A stretch of DNA of 64,000 nucleotides, taken from Notolepis coatsorum. Lineage: Eukaryota > Chordata > Actinopteri > Aulopiformes > Paralepididae. How positions within the stretch are numbered: position 1 is the stretch's first letter; every line of letters begins with the position of its first letter. The DNA is taken from NCBI GenBank assembly GCA_963971535.1, contig OZ020591.1:15017623-15081622 (forward strand), given 5' to 3'. Both the position numbers and the translations under genes were made by a program. This document shows positions 1 through 12,810 of this stretch, in pieces. Below the pieces are notes generated by a model. The model worked only from the letters and a program-made list of their open reading frames with translations. It ran no database searches and was not told the DNA's origin.

Positions 1-1379
1 AAAGCGGAGTCAGAAGAGCAAGAAGCTCTTAATAAGGAGGCAGATTATGCAAAACGTAATGTGGATGAGGATTTCAAATTGTATAGGAAAATGTGTTCAT
101 TTTAGTCTATGTAGGACAAATTAGTCTTTTCGCATTCGTCTTCCACTTTTGGCCATGTTTACACAATCTACAATATTTAGGGCATAACGGCATGGAGAAA
201 ATCTTTATTACAATATTAACTTAAATCGATCTCGTCCAATGCACTACATTTTAGTAAAAAGGGAAAATAGAGATGTGATATACGTTTTTTCAGTTGTTTT
301 GCTTTTTCTGTCCTGAAATTTAACCAAGATTTGTTTGAATCTTAAAAATAACAATTATACTGAATTCCTTGGGTCAAAACTTGTTTGGGAAAATGTTTTA
401 ATTTGTCTCTATGTTCTTAATTTCAAAGGTTATGCTGTTTTCTTTCTTCTTTTTCGTTCAAGATGGGTGTAATAAAGGGTTAAAAATAAACCCCATGGGA
501 CATTATGTCAACCTGTCAGAATCTTAAAATAGACACGTCAAGGATTAAGAAAAAACAGGTGGCGAAAAAGAAATCCACCCTATGCAGGTGGACCTATGTT
601 TCCATCTAGACTATATATCATTGTTCTTTGCGGTTATACTTTCTGTCATTCTGTGCAAATGTTATGCTTGGACCCATCCTCCCTCCTTCTCTTGTTGTGG
701 TACTCGCTCAGAAAGCGGAGTCAGAAGAGCAAGAAGCTCTTAATAAGGAGGCAGATTATGCAAAACGTAATGTGGATGAGGATTTCAAATTGTATAGGAA
801 AATGTGTTCATTTTAGTCTATGTAGGACAAATTAGTCTTTTCGCATTCGTCTTCCACTTTTGGCCATGTTTACACAATCTACAATATTTAGGGCATAACG
901 GCATGGAGAAAATCTTTATTACAATATTAACCTAAATCGATCTCGTCCAATGCACTACATTTTAGTAAAAAGGAAAAATAGAGATGTGATATACGTTTTT
1001 TCAGTTGTTTTGCTTTTTCTGTCCTGAAATTTAACCAAGATTTGTTTGAATCTTAAAAATAACAATTATACTGAATTCCTTGGGTCAAACTTGTTTGGGA
1101 AAATGTTTTAATTTGTCTCTATATGTTGTTAACTTCAAAGGTTATGCTGTTTTCTTTCTTCTTTTTCGTTCAAGATGGGTGTAATAAAGGGTTAAAAATA
1201 AACCCCATGGGACATTATGTCAACCTGTCAGAATCTTAAAATAGACACGTCAAGGATTAAGAAAAAACAGGTGGCGAAAAAAAAATCCACCCTATGCAGG
1301 TGGACCTATGTTTCCATCTAGACTATATATCATTGTTCTTTGCGGTTATACTTTCTCTCATTCTGTGCAAATGTTATGC
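1..1379. repeat. 0.71 kb tandem unit, first pair
   Basis: A unit of 711 bases occurs twice in a row: bases 1-667 match 712-1379. Each starts with a pyrimidine-rich stretch ending in CAG, then a short open stretch, then about 500 bases of AT-rich sequence. Apart from the exon-like stretch I see no gene in it. The remainder up to 1860 is AT-rich and unassigned. Confidence 0.85.
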
Positions 1380-1864
1380 TAAGATTGAATTTAGAGTGAT
1401 TTGTGGATCTTTAGGAGATCATCAAACGGAACCCCTCTCCCTGGTATTTTCCATGCATCCCAAAAATGTTAAATAATTGACATAAGCCATCTTGCAATAG
1501 GGAGGTGTAGTCTGACGTCACTTTGGACCGCCCGCGAGGTCCACCCGTATAGGGATTTATCATTGGGAAAATGGATTATCGGCTATTGTAACAATTCTGC
1601 CTCATGAACATTGGCAAGCTTTCAATTTGTTCACAAAATGAGTTCCCTTCTATCACTAACATTATTGTTTAAGCATTTTTGGTTGAAATCAAATTCGACG
1701 TAATTATTTTACGATTAATTGTGAATATTTTCATGTTGAGCTATAGATTGTGGATGAATACGCACAGAAAGGTAGACCATGCAAATGTTCATGCTTTATT
1801 TGTTTTAAACGAGACAATTTAATGGGCAATACGTTGCAATTTAAAACTAGGTGGACCGGCCGGA

Positions 1865-3183
1865 AACGTAAGGTTATGTATATAACCAAGTTCTATGAGT
1901 TATGGTGACGCTCAGCATCATACTTGCACTGTACTTCACTTCGTTCACGTGCACTGAATAAGAAATTCCACCATGTACCTTTACATCCCAACATTTGTCT
2001 GGCCACACCCCCATCCGCTTACCTTCATAAGCAGGTGTGTGGTCACCTACTCGCCTCCTTCCCAAACTTTCACCACAAGGCGAGATCAAGGGCTGCAGCG
2101 GCGTCTGATGCTGAGCGTCACCATAACTCATAGAACTTGGTTATATACATAACCTTACGTTCTATTTCGTTATGGATCTCGCTCAGCATCATACTTGCAC
2201 AAGGGAGGCTGAGCGAGAGCCATAGCCCGACAAATGTACCCCGCTGAGGCCCCCCACAACCATCAGATCGTGGAGGACCGAGCCCCCCCGACCCTCCCTA
2301 ATGGAGGATACCCTCCCTATTGGAGGCTTACGGGAGGGAGACGGATCCGACCGTGTGAAGAGGAACTCAAGCAACTCAACGCACAGGGTGAGCAGACCGT
2401 GGCTTGACCCCACGACTACACACACGCACAACCCGCATGCCACCAGGGAACGAACAGAAGGAACAAACCTTGTTACTGCCCCCAAAATCACGGGGTCAAG
2501 AGCAAACCCAACCCCGTGGCAAGGCCGTAGCAGCGGAGCGCGAAGGAAGACCCAGACCTACTGAAGGGACTGGATCCCCTGGAAAAAGGGGGCCCGGAGA
2601 GGTCAATGACGCCAGGCATCAAGACCCCACCAGGTGGTCACTCAGTGACACCGCCCCCCACATCGCCAGCGTATTCGGATAAGGCCCCTCCAAGAGCGGG
2701 CCCTTTCCCCCCCAATAGCACACCGCCTGGCACACTGACCCTGCAGAACAGGCAGTCAGCATGGCCGTAAGCACACAAAAAGGTTAACCAACGGAAGCAG
2801 GCAGCGCACCGGGGAAACCAGGCAGCAGGCTGTAACCTGAGCCTGGAGCACTGCGGCTGAGCCTGGAGCACTGCGGACGAGACAGGCGCCAAAGGAGTCA
2901 GCTGAAAACAGCCCCCCCCGGCGGAAGGGGCGTATGCTGGCGTTGTTGATCACCATGACAAAGCCTCCATCAAAAAAAAACCACCCAGAGGGGTCGAGGC
3001 AGAGAAGGCTGACATGATTGGCAGACGTCATGAACGTGCAGGGGCACACTCAACCGGGTAACCCGGGAGTTGACTCTGCTCCAACACACCAGGGAATCAA
3101 CCACCCTCTTGGTACCATATGCGGTGGTTGTTCCTATAACCCCTCAAGAAAAAAAGGGTTATCCCAGGCCTACGGTATCAACA
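1865..3183 (-). mobile_element. DIRS-like element end, duplicated partial copy (fossil)
   Basis: This is the end segment of a DIRS-type tyrosine-recombinase retroelement, carried in the first 3.3 kb tandem copy. It holds a 56 bp perfect inverted pair (1865-1920 and 2106-2161), matching the terminal repeat plus internal complementary region of this family. A GC-rich noncoding stretch follows. It is a broken partial copy and carries no coding domain I can recognise. Its near-identity to 5163-6478 shows it arose by segmental duplication, not by its own insertion. Confidence 0.6.
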
Positions 3184-3253
3184 AAACCTAAAATCAGGAT
3201 ATGGGCTGGGAGAAGATGATGGATGAGGGGGTGTTAGAGCCTGTCTGGACGGT

Positions 3254-4677
3254 TGGACCCATCCTCCCTCCTTCTCTTGTTGTGGTACTGGCCCAGAAAG
3301 CGGAGTCAGAAGAGCAAGAAGCTCTTAATAAGGAGGCAGATTATGCAAAACGTAATGTGGATGAGGATTTCAAATTGTATAGGAAAATGTGTTCATTTTA
3401 GTCTATGTAGGACAAATTAGTCTTTTCGCATTCGTCTTCCACTTTTGGCCATGTTTACACAATCTACAATATTTAGGGCATAACGGCATGGAGAAAATCT
3501 TTATTACAATATTAACTTAAATCGATCTCGTCCAATGCACTACATTTTAGTAAAAAGGGAAAATAGAGATGTGATATACGTTTTTTCAGTTGTTTTGCTT
3601 TTTCTGTCCTGAAATTTAACCAAGATTTGTTTGAATCTTAAAAATAACAATTATACTGAATTCCTTGGGTCAAAACTTGTTTGGGAAAATGTTTTAATTT
3701 GTCTCTATATGTTCTTAATTTCAAAGGTTATGCTGTTTTCTTTCTTCTTTTTCGTTCAAGATGGGTGTAATAAAGGGTTAAAAATAAACCCCATGGGACA
3801 TTATGTCAACCTGTCAGAATCTTAAAATAGACACGTCAAGGATTAAGAAAAAACAGGTGGCGAAAAAAAAATCCACCCTATGCAGGTGGACCTATGTTTC
3901 CATCTAGACTATATATCATTGTTCTTTGCGGTTATACTTTCTGTCATTCTGTGCAAATGTTATGCTTGGACCCATCCTCCCTCCTTCTCTTGTTGTGGTA
4001 CTCGCTCAGAAAGCGGAGTCAGAAGAGCAAGAAGCTCTTAATAAGGAGGCAGATTATGCAAAACGTAATGTGGATGAGGATTTCAAATTGTATAGGAAAA
4101 TGTGTTCATTTTAGTCTATGTAGGACAAATTAGTCTTTTCGCATTCGTTTTCCACTTTTGGCCATGTTTACACAATCTACAATATTTAGGGCATAACGGC
4201 ATGGAGAAAATCTTTATTACAATATTAACCTAAATCGATCTCGTCCAATGCACTACATTTTAGTAAAAAGGAAAAATAGAGATGTGATATACGTTTTTTC
4301 AGTTGTTTTGCTTTTTCTGTCCTGAAATTTAACCAAGATTTGTTTGAATCTTAAAAATAACAATTATACTGAATTCCTTGGGTCAAACTTGTTTGGGAAA
4401 ATGTTTTAATTTGTCTCTATATGTTGTTAACTTCAAAGGTTATGCTGTTTTCTTTCTTCTTTTTCGTTCAAGATGGGTGTAATAAAGGGTTAAAAATAAA
4501 CCCCATGGGACATTATGTCAACCTGTCAGAATCTTAAAATAGACACGTCAAGGATTAAGAAAAAACAGGTGGCGAAAAAAAAATCCACCCTATGCAGGTG
4601 GACCTATGTTTCCATCTAGACTATATATCATTGTTCTTTGCGGTTATACTTTCTCTCATTCTGTGCAAATGTTATGC
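3254..4677. repeat. 0.71 kb tandem unit, second pair
   Basis: This is the counterpart of the pair at 1-1379 within the second 3.3 kb copy. Units lie at about 3254-3965 and 3966-4677. The first unit here keeps a unique left flank (3184-3253) and reads TGGCCCAG before the exon-like stretch, where internal units read TCGCTCAG. The left unit therefore probably keeps the ancestral junction. Sequence 4678-5160 is AT-rich with nothing recognised. Confidence 0.8.
3297..3401 (+). other. Terminal-exon-like ORF stretch, copied four times
   Basis: A strong pyrimidine tract ending in CAG at 3295-3296 is followed by 34 open codons and a TAG. The peptide is acidic, with EEQEALNKEADYAKRNVDED then FKLYRKMCSF. 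The same stretch lies at about 1-103, 712-816 and 4010-4114. The splice-acceptor look and clean stop suggest a last coding exon captured in the tandem unit, but I do not recognise the protein, and a second frame is also open. No upstream exon is visible. This is inference from sequence form only. Confidence 0.3.
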
Positions 4678-6478
4678 TAAGATTGAATTTAGAGTGATTT
4701 GTGGATCTTTAGGAGATCATCAAACGGAACCCCTCTCCCTGGTATTTTCCATGCATCCCAAAAATGTTAAATAATTGACATAAGCCATCTTGCAATAGGG
4801 AGGTGTAGTCTGACGTCACTTTGGACCGCCCGCGAGGTCCACCCGTATAGGGATTTATCATTGGGAAAATGGATTATCGGCTATTGTAACAATTCTGCCT
4901 CATGAACATTGGCAAGCTTTCAATTTGTTCACAAAATGAGTTCCCTTCTATCACTAACATTATTGTTTAAGCATTTTTGGTTGAAATCAAATTCGACGTA
5001 ATTATTTTACGATTAATTGTGAATATTTTCATGTTGAGCTATAGATTGTGGATGAATACGCACAGAAAGGTAGACCATGCAAATGTTCATGCTTTATTTG
5101 TTTTAAACGAGACAATTTAATGGGCAATACGTTGCAATTTAAAACTAGGTGGACCGGCCGGAAACGTAAGGTTATGTATATAACCAAGTTCTATGAGTTA
5201 TGGTGACGCTCAGCATCATACTTGCACTGTACTTCACTTCGTTCACGTGCACTGAATAAGAAATTCCACCATGTACCTTTACATCCCAACATTTGTCTGG
5301 CCACACCCCCATCCGCTTACCTTCATAAGCAGGTGTGTGGTCACCTACTCGCCTCCTTCCCAAACTTTCACCACAAGGCGAGATCAAGGGCTGCAGCGGC
5401 GTCTGATGCTGAGCGTCACCATAACTCATAGAACTTGGTTATATACATAACCTTACGTTCTATTTCGTTATGGATCTCGCTCAGCATCATACTTGCACAA
5501 GGGAGGCTGAGCGAGAGCCATAGCCCGACAAATGTACCCCGCTGAGGCCCCCCACAACCATCAGATCGTGGAGGGCCGAGCCCCCCCGACCCTCCCTAAT
5601 GGAGGATACCCTCCCTATTGGAGGCTTACGGGAGGGAGACGGATCCAACCGTGTGAAGAGGAACTCAAGCAACTCAACGCACAGGGTGAGCAGACCGTGG
5701 CTTGACCCCACGACTACACACACGCACAACCCGCATGCCACCAGGGAACGAACAGAAGGAACAAACCTTGTTACTGCCCCCAAAATCACGGGGTCAAGAG
5801 CAAACCCAACCCCGTGGCAAGGCCGTAGCAGCGGAGCGCGAAGGAAGACCCAGACCTACTGAAGGGACTGGATCCCCTGGAAAAAGGGGGCCCGGAGAGG
5901 TCAATGACGCCAGGCATCAAGACCCCACCAGGTGGTCACTCAGTGACACCGCCCCCCACATCGCCAGCGTATTCGGATAAGGCCCCTCCAAGAGCGGGCC
6001 CTTTCCCCCCCAATAGCACACCGCCTGGCACACTGACCCTGCAGAACAGGCAGTCAGCATGGCCGTAAGCACACAAAAAGGTTAACCAACGGAAGCAGGC
6101 AGCGCACCGGGGAAACCAGGCAGCAGGCTGTAACCTGAGCCTGGAGCACTGCGGCTGAGCCTGGAGCACTGCGGACGAGACAGGCGCCAAAGGAGTCAGC
6201 TGAAAACAGCCCCCCCCGGCGGAAGGGGCGTATGCTGGCGTTGTTGATCACCATGACAAAGCCTCCATCAAAAAAAAACCACCCAGAGGGGTCGAGGCAG
6301 AGAAGGCTGACATGATTGGCAGACGTCATGAACGTGCAGGGGCACACTCAACCGGGTAACCCGGGAGTTGACTCTGCTCCAACACACCAGGGAATCAACC
6401 ACCCTCTTGGTACCATATGCGGTGGTTGTTCCTATAACCCCTCAAGAAAAAAAGGGTTATCCCAGGCCTACGGTATCA

Positions 6479-8300
6479 ACAACTTTACTTCGGACCGGGC
6501 CCGGCGGCTCGGGAAGCACACAGGGTTACCAGAGGAGGTCCAGAAGACCACCCCAACAGCCCTCTCTTCGCCATGCCCCTTATGATAGTGCCAGGTACAA
6601 AAGAGTACCCAACAAGGGTCTCCATAACGCCTAACCTTGTGACACCCCGGGCCGACCCGGCATTTTACCCCCTGAAAAAAGCCCAAGTCCCTCAGGGTAC
6701 CAGAACAGAAGATCCGTATCCCCGGCGGACAACAGGTTAACTGACCTGGACCAGCGTGACCAGAACCAGTCCCGTGCCCTAACCACGCCGACATGCCTAC
6801 TCCGGGAGAAGGGGCAGATATGCGTGTCGATCTAAAAACATGAAAAGAGGGCGCCACCCAGACGGGCCGGTGTGAACCGTGCTCGGTGGCCTACCCCAAG
6901 GGCGTGAGACCCCTCTACCTATGTTCTGATCTATTCCGTTAACATCCCCCAGATATGAACGAGAATCCGTCGAGAACCAGTAACAGGTTCTCGGAAGAGG
7001 ACAACCTCCATCCCAGTTGCTTTATAAAAACACTGTTTTAACAACAAGCAACCAAGGCGTACTAGCTACCGCATGATTCTTATCAGAAACACCCCGAGCT
7101 AGCACCATGCATGCGTCAGGACACAACCACATCAATGAACAGGCTAATTTAGACCCCTCATTGAATCCTCAAGGCGCCTGGGAGAACGACAAGAAGGGTG
7201 TGGTGCTTCATATACTCCACACTCTTTTATTAAAAAGAAAAGAAGCACCGACTGACATGAATCCCATTTGACACAGCTGAGGATAAAAACTGTTCACATT
7301 TTTATATCCTGTCACCCCCACCACAGAGGATAGACGGAACTCCCCAGAGAGACTTCCCACGTGAGTCATAGAGTGAAAAAGCCATGGTAATCTTGAGTCA
7401 TGTGACCAACCGACTCAAGTTACACATATATCGAGCGTAGTGGAACCGTAAGTCCTACGCTCTATCCCGACACTTTGACAACAACAGACCGTACATACGG
7501 GTCTAACTCACGGAAGCCATCGTCAATAGCAACGTGCGTAGTGACGTGTGCTATGACGGGGGGAAACCCAACACTCAACGCCTGTTAATAGGAGCAGAGT
7601 CAGGGAAACCCTTCCCCCCCCCCTCCCTGCCAAGTCGCTTAACGGCTTGGCCCTGACTGGACTGACAAGAGATGAATAATCCCCCTGACCAATCAGAAGA
7701 GGGAAGGAGGGGTTTATTCGGTACCCCCTCACAAGCCCTTCCCTTGCATACAACAACAACTTTAGCCACACGATACCTTTAGTAGCAATGCTAATGAATA
7801 GCGCAAGCTAATACAATGCACGCTAACCACAGACAACCGTGAACAGGGTTTACAACAAAACCAAGTTGTGTGTGTGTGTGAATCCTACACCCGCATCCAT
7901 GTTGAACATAGAAAAACACTGATAGAGAGAGCGAGAACGGCTGAGCCGTGGTACGTGTTCATACGAGCATTACTGCAAAACCAACACAACAGTGTTGTAG
8001 CTCAACATTACTTGTGTAAGCAACAGAACATACAAGTAACCTCTACCTTTATGTGGAGACTCAGGCCGAGGTAGAAAAAACCCTTTCTTTCAACAGTGTA
8101 GGCTGCAGGCCTTGCTTAAGCTCTTAACATGAACGTAACCCTCCTATCAACCCATACTAGTGAAGATTCACACTTTGCAACCTCATCATATGTTTGGTGA
8201 AGAAACACAGTTTGTTAACAAAAAATACAGTCCCCCTTTAGAGGGGACTTTTTATTTCTGAACAAATCATAATATGGTAGGGCCGGGAAGGGAAAACAGA
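6479..8300. other. Noncoding interior of the DIRS-like element
   Basis: About 1.8 kb between the duplicated end and the gag-like frames. It is moderately GC-rich with short open frames on both strands, none with a recognisable domain. A small inverted motif (GAGCGTAG ... CTACGCTC) sits near 7433-7466 and another near 8230-8250. I see no gene here. Confidence 0.5.
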
Positions 8301-8328
8301 GGGGACCGCAGGGGAAAAGTCACTGGGT

Positions 8329-9986
8329 CTAGCGGCGCCTGCCGCCTCGAGCCGCTCGGGATTTGCCACCCCGGGGAGCACCGGAGGGACGGTAAGCAAT
8401 CGGCGGCTGGTCTCGATGGTCCCTACCGTCGCCTCCGGGCGTAGATGGGCCGGCTGTAGCGGAGGCGCCCTCTCTCCTCCTGGCCTTCTTCCTCGAAGGA
8501 CCAGCAGTGGCGGTGGTGGCAGCAGCAGCCACGGCGGAAGACGCTCGACGACGTGGCAGCCGTCTGACTCCACCGGCAACATCGGGAGGGGGAAAATGAG
8601 GTTGGAGCACGGAGCGCTCCTCCTGCATCTCTCTGCACGTCGAGGTCATCAACTGCAGGGCCTTCCCGAATAGTCCAGCATCGGAGAGGGGTGCCGTCAG
8701 AAGTGGAAGCCCCTTCTTCTCCGGCACACGCGCCTGCTCCAACCAAAGATGGCGCTGGACCAGAGTTGCCAGGGCGCGCACTTTCCCAGCGGCTATGGCC
8801 TGCGGCTGAGTCAGATGCAGGATAGCTCCTGCCGCCTGGGCGAGCTGGTCATGTTGTACATCACTCAGCTCCATGCCGCCCGTCAATATCCCGGACATGA
8901 ATCTTGCCAGCTGCGCGATGTTAGACGCGGCAGCTAGAGATTGTGTTCCGGAGATAAATGACTGGTCACTCCAGTATGCCAACCGCCTCGCCGATTTCCC
9001 TTGAGGAACCGGCTTCTGTAGCGGCTCCCACACCACCTCCGGACAAAGCAGCGCGGCCATCGGCCTATCAAGCCGCGGCACGCCCTCCCTCATACCGTCG
9101 ACCAAACCCGCCACCCGCGTGACTTGCACGTAGGCGGGGGTGAGGCCTATGATGTGGGAAACCACCTGGCCCTGACGAACATAGGCCGCCATTGAGGGGA
9201 AAAATGGGTAGACAACATCCAGCCCTCTCACCGGGCGACGCTGCCATAAATGACCTATGAGATCATCAGGGACAGGAACAGGCCGTTTGCGACTGCCGCC
9301 ACCGCCATGAGCTCGGGAAATAAAGCCTGCAGTTCCCCCTGCAGACTTTCCTCCACCGAGCCCGCATCCCTCACATAGAGCAGGCTTCCACTGGTCAAGG
9401 AGCCACACTCCGATGTGGCTGATAGCAGGGCATCCCGCCGACGAGTCGGAGGTTCTTCTCCAACGTCTTCAAACGAGGCGCCCCAAGGAGACATCTCACC
9501 CCCCTCCAGTGTTACCTGGATGGGCGGGATACCTGTCTCCACCGGGCCTTCAAATAAGAACCCGTCCGCCTCTACCATGTACTCCTCTGTTTCCATCGGG
9601 CATGTAGAGACCGACGCATCCTCACTGGGCTCCAGCAACTCACCAAACCCGGGCCGTTCGCGTCTGCAAGCCACCATCTTGCGACGGGAGCGAGCAGACG
9701 CAAAAAGTTTGCGTCTCAAATCCCCTGGAACCAAGGGAACCGGCCGCCCAACAGCGGACGATTCCTCGGAAACAGAGGAACCAGAGCCAGGACCAGGCCA
9801 TCGCATAGGCGACGGCACCGGTGCACCAGCTCCTTGGAGAGGCAAACTACCCATTGGGCGCCTACCGGGCGTGGCTGTCAACCACGAGAGAGGCAACAGC
9901 CCCGCTCCAGGACGTACGACGGAGGCGGAAATGGAGAACCGCTGGTGAAGAGTGGCGCTGCGAACACGACTCTCCGGAGTAGACAT
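8329..9986 (-). pseudogene. DIRS gag-like region (fossil)
   Basis: Two overlapping minus-strand frames (9255-9986 and 8329-9408) have the look of a DIRS ORF1/gag. They show an acidic, proline-rich N-terminal half, a helical middle with repeated leucine and alanine, and an arginine- and glycine-rich basic tail suited to binding nucleic acid. No metal-binding knuckle is visible. It lies just inside the element's terminal repeat, as gag does in DIRS elements. It is treated here as a fossil with about one break. Confidence 0.5.
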
Positions 9987-10290
9987 TATGACTTAGGTTT
10001 TTCTATCGAATATATGAGAAGAAGAAAATAAGCACAATGTAAACACGTCTCAACTTTCTTCAGCTAACAACCTCGTCAAGTGGGGATCTACCGAAGGCAC
10101 TTCCTTGTGGTGAAGAAGGAGGCGAGTAGGTGACCACACACCTGCTTATGAAGGTAAGCGGATGGGGGTGTGGCCAGACGAATGTTGGGATGTAAAGGTA
10201 CATGGTGGAAATTTTTATTCAGTGCACGTGCACGAAGTGAAGTACAGTGCAAGTATGATGCTGAGCGAGATCCATAACGAAATAGAACCG

Positions 10291-10663
10291 CAATGACGTA
10301 ACCACTACACCTCCCTATACCGCTTCATAGGGTTTTATGGGGTCGGGGTTCCAGTGGTGACATTGTTTTGGGGATTTGAGGTCAGTCACATATTATTTGA
10401 TGACTAAATGGATAACAATTATGATTTGTAGCAATTATGATAATTTGTAGCAATTATGATTTGTTCAGTGAAGGTGAGGATCACAGTAGCTAAATGATCA
10501 GTGCGCTGCACACTATTCTTTTTGTTTTCTTGTTAAACGATCAATTAAACGATTAACCAATTTTTTTGCTGCACACTATTCTCTTTGTTTTCTTGTTAAA
10601 CGATCAGTTAAACGATTAACCAATTTTTTTTATAGAATATTTGAATATTAAAACCCATTAAAC
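10291..10663. repeat. AT-rich spacer with 64 bp tandem duplication
   Basis: Between the DIRS end and the piggyBac-like MITE is AT-rich sequence. It contains a tandem doubled block (about 10505-10568 and 10569-10630) built on TTGTTAAACGATCA and GATTAACCAA. Short GCAATTATGAT repeats precede it at 10425-10460. No gene is seen. Confidence 0.7.
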
Positions 10664-10667
10664 TTAA

Positions 10668-11616
10668 CACTTTGACTGCCGGGAGCCGTCTTTAGACGTC
10701 TTTGCTGGCCATGCTAAAGTTGCCGGGACGCTGTACGTCGTCTTTATATCAATATTTCAAAAATCTGCGATCGGATTCATAATGTCCCTCCGCTGGCCTG
10801 AGATACACCAGCAGGACCCACTGAGCTCTCTGGCGGTTCAGGAGCGCCATCTGGTGGCCGATCGCGCAACCGCTTAACAGGAAGCGCAGTAGAGGTTGTG
10901 CTAGATGTCCGTATTGCTTCCGGCCACTCGGGATAGGTTCCGGCACTCTAGCTCGTCACACTACATAGCGATCGATTGCCAATAACTCGATAAACAACAT
11001 GATTTGGACGTATATACCATTATACAAGCTGGAGATGGACCGGGTAATAATATATCCCATAATGATAAAATTTCTACTCGACGATGATCACCCAACGGCG
11101 CGCGGAGACTGGGGTGAGTTTCAGCGTGTAACGTTACCGTCTTCGATAATAACTGATATTATCAACATTTGACCCACATTAGATGATTGGTATAACGCTG
11201 CCCACGGAATTATAAACGCCCCCTCGCCCATCCGGTCAACATCAGATGACGTGTAGTAACTTCTAGAAGTACGTCTAGTTGGAATTTTTTATATCGCGCT
11301 GATTGCCATCAAACTGTATTTCATCATCAATATAATGCATTTGGGGCTATATATCACGTTCTGGAGAAAGCTGCAGAAAGAGATGAAAACATACTTATAC
11401 ATTAGACCATACTTTACTATGAATATGTGAATGAAAAAGTTTAACGTTGCTACACAATGAACAATACATATAGGACTTTGAATGGGCCCTAATAATGGCA
11501 ATGTAGCAATAGAATTTAAAAAGTTATAGCCCTGCAAAGAAGGGGACTTTCTCCATAGACAAATAGCGCTGGCAATCTATGGTATATCATTAATTTAACC
11601 TTAGGCAACCAAAGTG
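10668..11616. mobile_element. piggyBac-like MITE, 949 bp
   Basis: The element is bounded by TTAA on both sides (10664-10667 and 11617-11620). It starts CACTTTGACTGCC and ends GGCAACCAAAGTG, giving 13 bp terminal inverted repeats with about two mismatches. TTAA target duplication is the hallmark of the piggyBac superfamily. It has no transposase frame, so it would need an enzyme supplied in trans. Its body recurs in inverted orientation at about 22740-23827 inside a second, larger element. The family call rests on TTAA and terminal repeats only. Confidence 0.7.
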
Positions 11617-11620
11617 TTAA

Positions 11621-12810
11621 GGGGAGTATCGACAGACAGGGAGGAGTACGCTCCCCCCGTCTGCAGCGGTCGAGCTCTGGCTATGGGCGTTTCTCAATCT
11701 GCGCAGCCTGAGGGCTCTCCACATCCCCGGCAGGGAGAATGTGGGTGCAGATGTGATGTCGCGGGCGGTCCTCACCCTGACGAGTGGGGACTACGTCCAG
11801 ACATAGTCAGACAGGTCTGGGACCGATTCGGCCCCTTGTGGTTCTCGGTCAGTCGGAAGGACAACCCCTCTCTGGGGGTGGATGCCTTCTCGATGTATCC
11901 GTGGCCGCCCGGGATTCTGTACTCTGTTCTGCCTCCTGTTCTGGGCCAGCCTCTAGGCTTGGCTGCTGAAAGGGTGAATCTGATGGGAATGCGTCTTGAC
12001 TTCTGTGGTTAACGCCATCCACTACCCGTCCACTACCGCGGCTTACGCTGGGAAGTGGCATATGGTCGAGAGTGGGGGGCAGAACATTGTTCAGTCACCC
12101 TCTCGTGGGACGTTCTTGCTTGGCGCACGGCATCTCAAGCCTGTGGAACCTTCTCTGTCTCCGAGTCGGGACCTCCAACTGTTCTGGAAAGGCTGTTGGG
12201 GGGGGGGCCCCGTTTGGCCTCTTGAACAGGCGCCATTGGATCGTCTGTCTTACGACCGCATTCCTTTTTTGGGCCAGTACCTCCGCTAAATGCGTGGGTG
12301 AGCCATGTGCTCTCTCGGTGCCGCCCTTTGTGCGTGTCTGTTCGGGCCGATAGAATATCCGGAGCTCTTTTCGCTCCAGGGATATTGTGCTTCAGGCGTT
12401 TCATCCTCCTCCTCACGCTAGTCGGTTGGAGTCGAGCCTTCACCTGTCGTGTCCTGTCCGTATACTGGGGGTTACCTTAGTCGCACGCAGGGTCTCAGGG
12501 CTTCCGATCAATTGTCGTTTGTTACGGTGGCCCTCACGCGGGTGAGGCGCTGTCCAAGCGCCTGTCACATTGGTTGTGCGAGGGCATTGCCCTTTGCGAC
12601 ACGTTGACTGGACAGGTTCCCCACGGGGGCGTCAGGGCTGCCCTGTTAGGGGGGGCCTCGGTGGAGGACATTTGTGCTGCGCTTACTGGTCCTCCCAGAG
12701 TCCTTTTGTTAGGTTTTACCTCATGGACGTGACTGGGGGTTCTGTGAAACTCCCAGGCAGTCCTGAGGTCCGGGACCTCTCCTGCGTCCCGCCATCAGGT
12801 GGGATAGCGG
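11621..12810 (+). mobile_element. DIRS pol remnant (fossil)
   Basis: Plus-strand sequence in several frames shows DIRS pol features. An RNase H-like stretch lies around 11640-11900, and a tyrosine-recombinase C-terminal stretch around 12560-12760 includes RFYLMD, the same motif as in the fossil at 42.2-43.1 kb. Gag and the terminal repeats are not seen. It is badly broken, with multiple breaks, and is an old copy separate from the DIRS element at 5.2-10.3 kb. Confidence 0.55.

Larger units (their letters stand above)
1..6478. repeat. 3.3 kb direct tandem duplication
   Basis: Bases 1-3183 recur at about 3297-6478 with an offset of 3296-3298, so the window opens inside the first copy. Over the 1.3 kb DIRS-end part I noticed only about two substitutions (near 2274 and 2347 against 5572 and 5646), so the duplication is recent or an assembly artefact. 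About 110 bases (3184-3296) separate the copies. There the first copy breaks off in the DIRS-like sequence and a unique stretch leads into the second. The second copy runs on without a break into the rest of the DIRS element, so it is the parental arrangement and the first copy is the truncated one. Confidence 0.9.
5163..10290 (-). mobile_element. DIRS-like retroelement, gag-bearing (fossil)
   Basis: Read on the minus strand, the element starts with a terminal repeat at about 10290-10090, continues with gag-like frames (9986-8329), then a long noncoding interior (8300-5470), and ends with an inverted-repeat and internal-complementary pair (5404-5459 and 5163-5218). The right end at 10090-10290 is the reverse complement of 5200-5390 and 5460-5500, which is the arrangement known for DIRS elements. 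I recognise no reverse transcriptase or recombinase region in it. It is broken and non-autonomous. The family call rests on terminal structure and gag style. Confidence 0.6.

Noticed and set aside
1495-10320. A shared 25-base flank (ATAGGGAGGTGTAGT) near 1497, 4797 and, inverted, 10300
   Set aside because: Short and imperfect; it might be chance or a minor repeat and does not define an element.
5163-12810. The gag at 8.3-10 kb and the pol remnant at 11.6-12.8 kb as one DIRS element
   Set aside because: They are on opposite strands, and the gag-bearing element already ends at about 10290. They are separate fossils.
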